Shown here: positions 46,112 to 53,266 of the stretch, one piece after another
Position numbering within the stretch: position 1 is the first letter of the stretch
Layout: every line of letters begins with the position of its first letter
NCBI RefSeq assembly: GCF_051487185.1
Contig: NZ_JAHVDK010000017.1
Coordinates: 1-64,000 of the forward strand
Reading direction: 5' to 3'
DNA from: Inquilinus limosus_F
Lineage (GTDB): Bacteria > Pseudomonadota > Alphaproteobacteria > DSM-16000 > Inquilinaceae
DNA length: 64,000 bases
The notes under the pieces: model-generated
Databases searched by the model: none
What the model was told of the DNA's origin: nothing
Seen by the model: only the letters and a program-made list of their open reading frames with translations
Translations under genes and position numbers: made by a program

Positions 46112-46873
46112 TCACTGCACCGGCGCACGCCAAAGGTCCCGGCTCGGCGCCACCGCCTCCGGTTCCGGCACCGCCACCAGAAACCCCTGCAGCCGCTCGC
46201 AGCCCAGATCCCGCAGGATTCGCAGTTGAATGGCATTCTCCACGCCTTCCGCCGTCACGCGGATATCCATGTCTCTGGCGAGTTGCACGATGGCGCGGAT
46301 GATCGCGATGGCGCGCGGATTGGCCGGGAGATCTGCAACGAGACACTGGTCGATCTTCAGGCCGTCAAAGGGGAAACGCCGCAGCATGTCGAGGGACGAC
46401 CAGCCGGTGCCGAAGTCGTCGAGAACCAGTCGGATGCCGACAGCCCTCAACTGCTCGAACACCCCCGTGATCTCCGCTGATGCCTCGAGCCGAACCGATT
46501 CCGTGATCTCGAGCTCCAGTCGCGTCGGATCCAGCCTGCTGTCCGCAAGCGCTGTCGCCACCATCGAAGGGAAGCCGGCAGATCGAATATGCGCGGCGGA
46601 GATGTTGACCGAGACCTGCGCTGACCAGGGCCAGGCGGCCGCCTGCCGGCAGGCGTCCTGGAGAGCCCATTCGCCGAAATGGGTGATGAGGCCGGAGGCC
46701 TCGGCGACTGGAATGAAGGTGCTGGGCGCGATCTCGCCGTGGATCGGATGGCGCCAACGCATCAGTGCCTCGAATCCCCACAAGTCGCCATCGGCGACGG
46801 CCACAATCGGCTGGAATACAAGAAAAAACTGCCTAGCCTGACGTGCCGTCAGGAGGTCCGCCTTCCCCGGCAA
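46112..46873 (-). CDS. EAL-domain c-di-GMP phosphodiesterase
   Basis: 253 residues, a stand-alone EAL domain. Catalytic signatures look complete: GFEALMRW, VSVNISAAH, RLELEITES, LVLDDFGTGWSS, DGLKIDQ, TAEGVE and the LQGFL loop. There is no sensor domain. It should degrade c-di-GMP and oppose the cyclase at 40527. It is 78 bp upstream of the FIST gene on the same strand and probably belongs to that signalling operon (EAL-FIST-kinase). Confidence 0.92.
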   Translation of the reverse strand: MPGKADLLTARQARQFFLVFQPIVAVADGDLWGFEALMRWRHPIHGEIAPSTFIPVAEASGLITHFGEWALQDACRQAAAWPWSAQVSVNISAAHIRSAGFPSMVATALADSRLDPTRLELEITESVRLEASAEITGVFEQLRAVGIRLVLDDFGTGWSSLDMLRRFPFDGLKIDQCLVADLPANPRAIAIIRAIVQLARDMDIRVTAEGVENAIQLRILRDLGCERLQGFLVAVPEPEAVAPSRDLWRAPVQ

Positions 46874-47316
46874 TCCATGCTTCCATCCGCGACGAAAGCG
46901 AATAATGACCTATCTCCTACGGCCGGAACAGCGCCCGCAAACGTCCATCTATATCGGGTCACATCCGATTTCCCGATCGCACATCCGATACAGGAATCGA
47001 GAAATTTTAGATTAAATCGGGCGTGATTGAGAAGAATCAATTTGCGTCTCATGCATGTCTCGGCCCCCGCATCTGGGTCGCCAGGGTGTCAAGGATCTGT
47101 TCAGGACACCCGGCGGTTATGCCGATCCACTTTCTCCCGCGACGACCCGGCTCTCGCGCCGGCTGCTCGCAGCAATGATCATATCCCTCGCGGCTTGGCG
47201 TCGAGCCGATCAACGAGCTGATCTTCAGCGTATCCGCCGGCATCGCTGGATTGTAGACCACCGTGCTGAGGTCCGTCCGCCCGTCGACCGAAAAGGCCGA
47301 ATAGTCGAACGCGACC
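46874..47316. other. Decayed intergenic region upstream of the EAL gene
   Basis: The AT-rich part at 46900-47040 should hold the EAL promoter. On the minus strand about 47130-47310 reads as protein-like sequence (VAFDYSAFSVDG, STVVYNPAMPADTLK, ISSLIGSTPS) without a start and running into low-quality sequence. I cannot name its family and think it may be a second relic. Confidence 0.4.
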
Positions 47317-47727
47317 GTGGGCGACCTGCCGCAGCGGGTGCGGGACGGCCTCTGCCGCGAGGACCTGTTCTTCCGCCGCAGCGATCAGGCTGGAGCTCCC
47401 GTCAACCTCTGGCCCGGCAATCTGCGGGAGCGGCGCAATGCGCTGCGCTTTGCCGTCGCCTTGGACGGCGACGGCGGCATGGTGTTGCCGCATCACCTGC
47501 CGCCGCCGCTCGGGACCTGCCGCGACGAGGCCGCCAGTGGCGATGGCTGCGCGGTCTCCCCCGAAACACGAGTGATCCGGCTCGCCCTGGAGCGCACGGG
47601 CGGGAACGTCACTGCCGCCGCCGCGGCCCTCGGCATCTCTCGTGCGATGCTGCACCGGAAGGTCAGACGGTGCGGGCTGCGCCAGCAGGGCGCCAATAGC
47701 TACACCGTTATATCCAAAGGCGGATAG
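47317..47727 (+). pseudogene. Remnant of a sigma-54-dependent (AcoR/Fis-type) activator
   Basis: The frame joins pieces of an NtrC/AcoR-family regulator. RVRDGLCREDLFFR corresponds to the AAA+ GRFREDLFYRL segment. It then jumps directly to WPGNLRERRNALRFAVAL, the end of the AAA+ domain, with the roughly 60 residues that normally lie between missing. After VLPHHLPPPLG comes a Fis-type helix-turn-helix: VIRLALERTGGNVTAAAAALGI and SRAMLHRKVRR, given here as two pieces. The Walker motifs and the GAFTGA loop are absent, so it cannot activate sigma-54. A hairpin follows the stop. It is a 3' relic of an ancestral gene. Confidence 0.65.
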
Positions 47728-48237
47728 CGGAAGCCCCGCCGACGTTCGTGGGCGGGGCTGTGCGTCGGAATATCAATGCGTAGCCAGCTATAACAAAGAT
47801 GGTTGCGGCATACGCAACCGACAATCGTCAGGACTTGAAAGGATCGCGAAGCGAGGCCAACCGAGCCGCCACGCAGACCCGGTATCGTTCCCCGCACCCC
47901 ATGAACGACCGCCAGAGACCGGCCTTCGTCCCACGGTGCACTTTGGTGCCGAGCCAGAATCGGACGGGACCGTTACGCGCCTCCAGTGGATCCCCCGAAC
48001 GGCGGGAAGCGGCCAGCGGCTTCGCCGGCATCGCCCGGCCTCCTCCCCCGTCGATCATCATCCGATCCGTCCTCATCCTTCTGGATACGCCACATCGCCT
48101 CAGCCCCACCCTAGGTTGAATACGCCGCATGGAGCAAACTGGGGTATGAGCCTCCGCCAATTAGCCCTGTCGGATAGTGATAGCATTTCCTAGATGCTTC
48201 AGTTTTTTGAGATCATCTATTGAGGCGGATGAGAGCC
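47728..48237. other. Intergenic region upstream of the second crp-like gene
   Basis: 510 bp. Apart from the hairpin at 47732-47759 there is no supported gene. The last 60 bp before 48238 are AT-rich and should hold the promoter. I did not find the 19-bp palindrome seen at 6344. Confidence 0.4.
47732..47759 (+). terminator. Stem-loop after the activator relic
   Basis: AGCCCCGCC pairs perfectly with GGCGGGGCT across a 10-base loop, starting 5 bp after the relic's stop. A leftover terminator fits the pseudogene call. Confidence 0.55.
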
Positions 48238-48948
48238 ATGAGTGAACGACAGAATTCTCTTGTCGTAAAGCTCAGCCGTTTCCTGACCTTGTCTCCGGAG
48301 GAGGCTTCGGCCATCCGAGCATTGCAGAGCAATCGCCAAATTCATACCGCAAGAAGAGAGCTGGTACAGGAAGGGCAGAGGAAGAGGCCAGTATTGATCG
48401 TTTGTGATGGTTGGTGCTGTTCCTTCAAGAAGCTGCCCGACGGAAGCCGGCAGATCATCGATTTTCTGATCCCCGGCGATCTCTTCGGTGTGGGCAGCGG
48501 TCCTCTTCACAGCAGCGATCGGGGTTTCGCCACGGTCACGGCAGCGGAGATCGCGGAAGTTCCGCTGCCTGTCCTCTCCTCGGCCTTTCGGCAATGGCCC
48601 CGGATCAGGTCAGCAATGCGCTGGGCCATGTCTCGGCAGGCAGCAATTCTGGCCGAGCACCTGGTCAATGTTGGCAGGAGATCTGCGCTGGTCCGCACCG
48701 CCCACCTCCTCCTCGAATTGGAGGCCAGGCTCAATTTGATCGACCATGAAACGAATGGCGTATTCACCTGCCCATTGACTCAACAAGACCTTGCAGATGC
48801 TTTAGGGTTGACTACAATTCATATAAATCGGACGCTCAGAGACTTGCGGCAGCGCCGGCTTCTCGCATTTCAGAACTCCCAGGTCGAATTTATCGACCGT
48901 GCGGCACTTATCGAGCTGACGCAATTTAACCTCGCCTATCTCGATTAA
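48238..48948 (+). CDS. Crp/Fnr-family transcriptional regulator (second copy)
   Basis: 236 residues from the ATG at 48238; ATG 48229 and TTG 48220 in frame are alternatives. An N-terminal cNMP-binding-like domain (SRQIIDFLIPGDLFGVG) and a C-terminal winged helix (LTQQDLADALGLTTIHINRT, near 176-195) are clear. Cysteines at CDGWCC are not spaced like those of Fnr. It is a paralog of the protein at 5552, sharing the DGW, SFK, PGD and HTH-LRDLRQ pattern. It opens the right-hand regulator block before the LuxR-type genes and the small-protein family, which it may control. Confidence 0.88.
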   Translation: MSERQNSLVVKLSRFLTLSPEEASAIRALQSNRQIHTARRELVQEGQRKRPVLIVCDGWCCSFKKLPDGSRQIIDFLIPGDLFGVGSGPLHSSDRGFATVTAAEIAEVPLPVLSSAFRQWPRIRSAMRWAMSRQAAILAEHLVNVGRRSALVRTAHLLLELEARLNLIDHETNGVFTCPLTQQDLADALGLTTIHINRTLRDLRQRRLLAFQNSQVEFIDRAALIELTQFNLAYLD

Positions 48949-49473
48949 AGCTCGCCCCGAAGTGGCGCCCAGCCAGCAATGTACGCGACCGCGTGTCGAA
49001 TACCGGCCAGATTAACAAAGATTAACAGCACCTTTGATCTGTAATCTTGCTAATACACATTCTCATTTTGCCGATATAAATCGATCTCCGAATTCAACTT
49101 ATATTGACTGGATCGTGACTATCTTTAGCCATGCTCTGAATAGATAGTGGACTTTTGTGCAAAAATGCAGGATAACTTAAGTCGAATACGGGATCACTCA
49201 ACGATAGGAAAGAAATCGCAGTAGAACAGACGATGTTGGGGCAGCCTCCGGGACAGTGCCCGCTATGGATTTGCCGTGAATCGTCGGGGGAAAACTTGGT
49301 TCCCCTGCTCAAATGAGCTCCGACACCAGACGCAGCACTGAACAACCCGCATGGAGCCGGCACCCGACCATAGCGTGCCCCGGTCTGCCATTCGGGTTGT
49401 CGTTCCGTAGGAGTGCCCTCGAGATGTTACCGGAGTGGCAATGTCTCGGAACCGGCAAAGGAAGGGGGAACAC
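48949..49473. other. AT-rich intergenic region
   Basis: 525 bp between the Crp/Fnr-type gene and the receiver-only gene. Positions 49000-49200 are the most AT-rich part of this block (TTAACAAAGATTAACAGC at 49013-49030 is a short direct repeat, AGATTAAC twice). It should hold the promoter of the two regulator genes. No gene seen. Confidence 0.45.
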
Positions 49474-50118
49474 ATGTCGCAGGAAAAGCAGCACGTCGCG
49501 ATACGGGAATTGGTCGACACTCCGGAGTCCGCTTGCATTTCGGCGACACCGGTGGCGCCAGGTTCGAACGACGTGAGATTGCGCGGCAGGAACGGCCGAA
49601 CTGCCAACATCGCGCTGATCGATGAATTTCCATTACGCCGCGCCAGCACGCAGATCTTGCTGCGCGCCTACATCCGCAAGGGTACGCGGCCATTCAGTGG
49701 CGTCGCCGAGCTACTGAAGGAAGTGCTCGTGAACACACCTGCACCTTGCTGCGTCGTCATGTGCGTCGGGATGCGCTCGGTCACCGAAGCACCGATAGCT
49801 GCGCAGCTGCGGGATCTCGGCCGCGCCTTGAGCTCCACCCCCGTCATCGTCCTGTCGGACCGCGAAGAGGCCGAAGAGGTGGTCGCATCCTTCCGCGAAG
49901 GCGCCCGCGGCTACATTCCGACCAGCCTGGAGCCCCGCCTCGTCATCAAGGCGATCCGAATGGTCCTGGCAGGCGGCTCGTTTGTTCCGGCCGACGCGTT
50001 GATGCGGTCGCGGCGCAATGGCCAGCCAGAGCCGGAACAGCCGGCCTGCCCTGAGCAGGCTGTGCTCGAACGTCGGACGGGAGCGTTCGGCGCGCCAACC
50101 TTGGGTGCTACCCCTTGA
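49474..50118 (+). CDS. Receiver-only LuxR-family relative, no DNA-binding domain
   Basis: 214 residues from the ATG at 49474 after GGAAGGGGG. Residues about 45-170 match the atypical receivers of this locus (IALIDEFPLRRAS, VIVLSDREEAEEVVASF, GARGYIPTSLEPRLVIKAIR). The phospho-Asp position reads VVMCVGMRS, so no Asp. It ends about 45 residues later in a polar tail, without the LuxR helix-turn-helix. It may act as an inhibitory or partner protein for the full-length paralog, whose TTG start overlaps this stop (TTGA), implying coupling. Confidence 0.82.
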   Translation: MSQEKQHVAIRELVDTPESACISATPVAPGSNDVRLRGRNGRTANIALIDEFPLRRASTQILLRAYIRKGTRPFSGVAELLKEVLVNTPAPCCVVMCVGMRSVTEAPIAAQLRDLGRALSSTPVIVLSDREEAEEVVASFREGARGYIPTSLEPRLVIKAIRMVLAGGSFVPADALMRSRRNGQPEPEQPACPEQAVLERRTGAFGAPTLGATP

Positions 50119-51212
50119 GCAGGAATGGCGCGGAGGACGGCCGCGCCGGGCCTCAGGCGACGATCACGGTCCTGCTGGTGGATGCGCGTTCCTGGACGCG
50201 GGAGGCGTTCGCCCAGGCTCTGGAAACGGCGCAGCAGGATCTTCGGGTGTTGCGCTTCGAGAATGCCTCCGATCTCGCGCCACCGGATCCGCCGGGCCGC
50301 TCGGCACTCGTCCTCATCAACGCCACCGGAAGCGGTCTCGCCGATCCCCGCGTGTCGGCCGATATCACGATCGCGTGCTCCCGTCTGCCCGGCTTGCCCG
50401 TGGTCGTGCTGTCCGACAGCACGGATGCCGATGACATCCTGGGTGCGATCGAGCGAGGCGTGAGCGGCTACATTCCGCTCTCCCTGGAGCTCCGACAGGT
50501 CGTCGACGCGCTGCGTTTCGTGGCGGCTGGGGGCACGTTCGTACCGGCCGAGCCCCTCCTCGCCAGCCTTGATCCAGGGGCCCATCCTCCTGCCTCGCCA
50601 CCGCCGCTGATCGCAGAAGAGGCGGCCGGCGCGACGCCGGAAGACGAGTCAGCCAACCGCACTCCGCCAGAGAGCACCCTGGTGCCGCCGCCGGAACTCG
50701 CAATATCGAGCCAGCTGCTTCAAGACACGCCGCCCGAACTGGTCCCAGGCGGGCTCGATGCGGGCGAGATCGGTGTGCGCCGCATCGATCCACCGACGGC
50801 AAAGCTCCCCGATGAGGCGAAGGGCGAGAGCATTCCCGGCGCAATCGAAGGGGGCCTGAGCGGTCAGGCTCCCATCGCGCTGGAGGCGACGAGGAGCGGA
50901 TTCGTGGACGCCGTGCCACTTTTCTCCGATGCTGCGGGCCCCAGTTCCACCTCGCCGCTTGCCACCGAGGCAGCGAGAACTGCGCCAGCAGACGATCCGG
51001 CCTTCGCCATCTCGGTGCTGGGCGCCCTCACGCCGCGTGAGCTCGCGGTTCTGGACTGGCTGCGCCAGGGGAAATCGAACAAGCAGATCGCACGCGAGCT
51101 CAACATGAGCGAGGCGACGGTCAAGGTCCACGTGCGCCATATCATGAGGAAAATGGGATTGGCCAATCGCACCCAGGTGGCGCTGCTCGCCGCAAGCTTG
51201 ACCAGGAAATGA
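50115..51212 (+). CDS. LuxR/NarL-type regulator with pseudo-receiver and long linker
   Basis: 365 residues from a TTG at 50115 that overlaps the previous stop. Residues about 15-135 are a receiver-like domain with VLLVDARSW and VVVLSDSTDADDILGAI; the phospho-Asp position reads LVLINATG, so Asn. GVSGYIPLS replaces the usual lysine loop. A Pro/Ala/Glu-rich linker of about 150 residues follows, unusual for this family. The C-terminal LuxR domain (LTPRELAVLDWLRQGKSNKQ, then EATVKVHVRHIMRKM, near 300-360) is intact. It directly precedes the small-protein genes and is a good candidate for their regulator. Confidence 0.87.
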   Translation: MSRNGAEDGRAGPQATITVLLVDARSWTREAFAQALETAQQDLRVLRFENASDLAPPDPPGRSALVLINATGSGLADPRVSADITIACSRLPGLPVVVLSDSTDADDILGAIERGVSGYIPLSLELRQVVDALRFVAAGGTFVPAEPLLASLDPGAHPPASPPPLIAEEAAGATPEDESANRTPPESTLVPPPELAISSQLLQDTPPELVPGGLDAGEIGVRRIDPPTAKLPDEAKGESIPGAIEGGLSGQAPIALEATRSGFVDAVPLFSDAAGPSSTSPLATEAARTAPADDPAFAISVLGALTPRELAVLDWLRQGKSNKQIARELNMSEATVKVHVRHIMRKMGLANRTQVALLAASLTRK

Positions 51213-51337
51213 TCGAAGCACCGATCGGAGACCGCCGCGATCATCCGCAACCAGGACCGTAGGCGGACCACTGCTGGTGTCCGCCCTCAATGACCGGCTT
51301 CACCCATGGCAGTAAATCCGATGGTGCAAGAGAATCC

Positions 51338-51381
51338 GACTTTCGGTGTACAACTCCTTGTATTTCGACAAATCGAAACCA
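51338..51381 (+). promoter_or_regulatory. Upstream element copy 1
   Basis: GACTTTCGGTGTA, then TTTCGACA and AACCA, 125 bp before the start at 51463. The copy at 52277 shares these blocks with a one-base indel. A weaker match (GACTTTCGG, then CACCTAGAATG) starts at 56733, 99 bp before the 56832 gene. It may be a promoter or operator kept after gene duplication. Confidence 0.45.
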
Positions 51382-51462
51382 CGCCACCAGAATGTGATCA
51401 TGCAGGCCTCACCAGATCTCGTGATATCGCACGAAAGCATTAATCATTAGGGGAGATCGGAC

Positions 51463-52002
51463 ATGGGGAAAGGCAAGACCGGCGGGACGCCGACTAATAC
51501 CAACGGTATGACAGCGTCTGTCTACGGCGACGCCGTCGCCGGTGGCGAGGACACGTTCGCCAAGGTGGACGCCACTGTGAATATGCGCGATGGCCCTCAA
51601 TCCACTGTCGTGAAAGGCACAGTGACGGCCACGGCGGCCGCCGAAGGCCAGGATGCGTTCGCCAGCGCTTATACCGACCTTTCCGTTTCTGGTGCGGACA
51701 AGATCGTCGTGAAGACCAAAAATAAATCTGGAAGCGGCGAGGACGGCAGTTATGACGAGTCAGTCACCAAATTCAAGGCGACTGATAAAGACGGAAAGGA
51801 CGGCGAAACAGTCGTCATATACAAAGGCAAGGACAAGCATGACAACGATGCCGACGTCGATCTCGATGGCAATATTGCGACAGTGACTTTCGATGCTCAG
51901 GCCAGCGGGCAGGATTCTCTGGTCTCCGTCGATGCTTTTGCCCTCGCGGTCGAGGATGAACTCTCCCAGTCGACCGTCGTGATCACATCGGTGGTCGACT
52001 GA
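51463..52002 (+). CDS. Small acidic repeat protein A, shared C-terminal module (unknown function)
   Basis: 179 residues from the ATG at 51463 after GGGGAGATC. No cysteine, no signal peptide, no membrane segment; rich in A, D, S, T, V and G. Three related blocks: TASVYGDAVAGGEDTF (17-32), VTATAAAEGQDAFASA with a GAD ending (54-79), and the C-terminal block starting ATVTFDAQASGQDS (139-152). The last 41 residues align without gaps with those of the proteins at 52401, 57531 and 58525 and end at the stop; VDLDGN precedes them. I do not recognise a known family. The type I transporter genes downstream suggest secretion through a C-terminal signal. Confidence 0.8.
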   Translation: MGKGKTGGTPTNTNGMTASVYGDAVAGGEDTFAKVDATVNMRDGPQSTVVKGTVTATAAAEGQDAFASAYTDLSVSGADKIVVKTKNKSGSGEDGSYDESVTKFKATDKDGKDGETVVIYKGKDKHDNDADVDLDGNIATVTFDAQASGQDSLVSVDAFALAVEDELSQSTVVITSVVD

Positions 52003-52007
52003 CCACC
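51990..52007 (+). terminator. Small hairpin at the stop of protein A gene
   Basis: GGTGGTC and GACCACC form a 7-bp stem around GACT, spanning the TGA stop. It is weak and has no T-run; it could also be chance. Confidence 0.25.
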
Positions 52008-52400
52008 TGCGGCATCGAGGACGTCGCCGGCCTGCGCTCTCTCGACCATGTCGGCCCAGCGCCTGGCGCCAGGCTGCGCTCAAGATCGATGGGTTGTCGG
52101 GCCTTGTCATTCAGCAGCCCCACCGCGGCCGTGCGCGTTGAAGGCGTTGCGCGGGCCAGGACCCGCCATGTCCGGCCTGCGCAATGCGAACCTTTGGCCA
52201 ATTCACGCTGCCGCTGAGCCGAAAGTCCTCCCGAAGCCAAGCCGCCGCCGTTATGGCAAACCTCCCGCGGCTCGCCGTCTTTCGGTGTAAAGCTTCTTAG
52301 CGTTTCGACAGATTTCAACCAACACCCTACACTGGTGATGACGAAATCGTCGCCAACACTCGCGGCATGGCGCGGGAGTATTAGCCAAAGGGGGGCAGAC
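52003..52400. other. Intergenic region between small-protein genes A and B
   Basis: 398 bp with no credible gene. It contains the second copy of the upstream element (52277-52321) and so probably gene B's own promoter. Confidence 0.45.
52277..52321 (+). promoter_or_regulatory. Upstream element copy 2
   Basis: GTCTTTCGGTGTA, then TTTCGACA and CAACCA, 124 bp before the start at 52401, nearly the same distance as copy 1 to its gene. Conservation in sequence and spacing suggests a shared promoter or operator. Confidence 0.45.
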
Positions 52401-52955
52401 ATGGGAATTCTCAGTATCTTGGCTGGCTCAACCGGTAAGCCACCGGCCGATAGCAGCGGCATGTCAGCGACCCTCTATGGCGATGCCGTCGCCAGCGGCG
52501 AGGACACGCTGACAGAGGTGGACTCCACGTCCCGCATGCACGACCTCGGCCTCGCCAGCATAGGGGGAGGCGAAGTGACGGCCACGGCGGCCGCCGAGGG
52601 CGAAGATGCCTTCGCCAGCGCTTCTACCGACGCTTCCGTCTCGGGTGCCGACATCATTATCGCGAATACCAAGCATAGTTCGGGAACTGGTGAGGACGGC
52701 GTGTACGACCAATCAGCCACAAAATTCACGGCGATTGATGTCCCGCTGATTGACCTCCCAACGCTGGTCATAGCCAACACTACGGAGACGCATGACAGTG
52801 ACGCCGACATCGATCTCGACGGCAATCACGCGACTGCGACCTTCGATGCTCAGGCCAGTGGACAGGATTCGCTTGTCACCGCCGATGCCTATGCCCTCAC
52901 GGTCGAGGATGAGTTCTCTCAGTCGACCGTCATGACCACGTCGGCGGTCGGCTGA
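52401..52955 (+). CDS. Small acidic repeat protein B, shared C-terminal module (unknown function)
   Basis: 184 residues from the ATG at 52401 after AAAGGGGGG. Closest paralog of the protein at 51463: SATLYGDAVASGEDT (22-36), VTATAAAEGEDAFASA with SGAD (59-84) and the 41-residue C-terminal module (144-184; ATATFDAQASGQDS, FALT-like YALTVEDEFS, ending SAVG). No cysteine or signal peptide. The middle segment (about 85-140) differs most, as if the repeats carry the fold and the spacer varies. Function unknown; inferred type I secretion cargo. Confidence 0.8.
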   Translation: MGILSILAGSTGKPPADSSGMSATLYGDAVASGEDTLTEVDSTSRMHDLGLASIGGGEVTATAAAEGEDAFASASTDASVSGADIIIANTKHSSGTGEDGVYDQSATKFTAIDVPLIDLPTLVIANTTETHDSDADIDLDGNHATATFDAQASGQDSLVTADAYALTVEDEFSQSTVMTTSAVG

Positions 52956-53266
52956 CCAACTCCGACCTATCTCACGGACAAGTTCCGATCGAACGAAGGG
53001 CAGCGGCGACATGGCTGCAACTGCAGCCATGCGGCAACGCTTGGCGATGAGGGCGCCGAACTCGGCGGGCGTGGCGAGGTGCCGTTGACGAGCGGATCAT
53101 GCCCGCCTGAATCGCATTCTTCACGTAGGACCAGACGCCCTCCTCCTCAAGTGGATGCACCGTCTGAGCAGCCTCAGGCCAGCCTGGACCGGGTAGCATC
53201 AAAGGTCTTCGCGTCCCGCTCACAAAAGGCCTGCGCTTCCCGAGACGAGGAATCGAGGTAGACAAG
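52956..53266. other. Intergenic region
   Basis: 311 bp before the fusion gene, GC-rich in the middle. No supported gene; short frames here show no family signature. Confidence 0.4.

Noticed and set aside
46874..48237. Possible insertion sequence or transposase remnant in the decayed stretch
   Set aside because: I found no transposase motif, terminal inverted repeats or target-site duplication.
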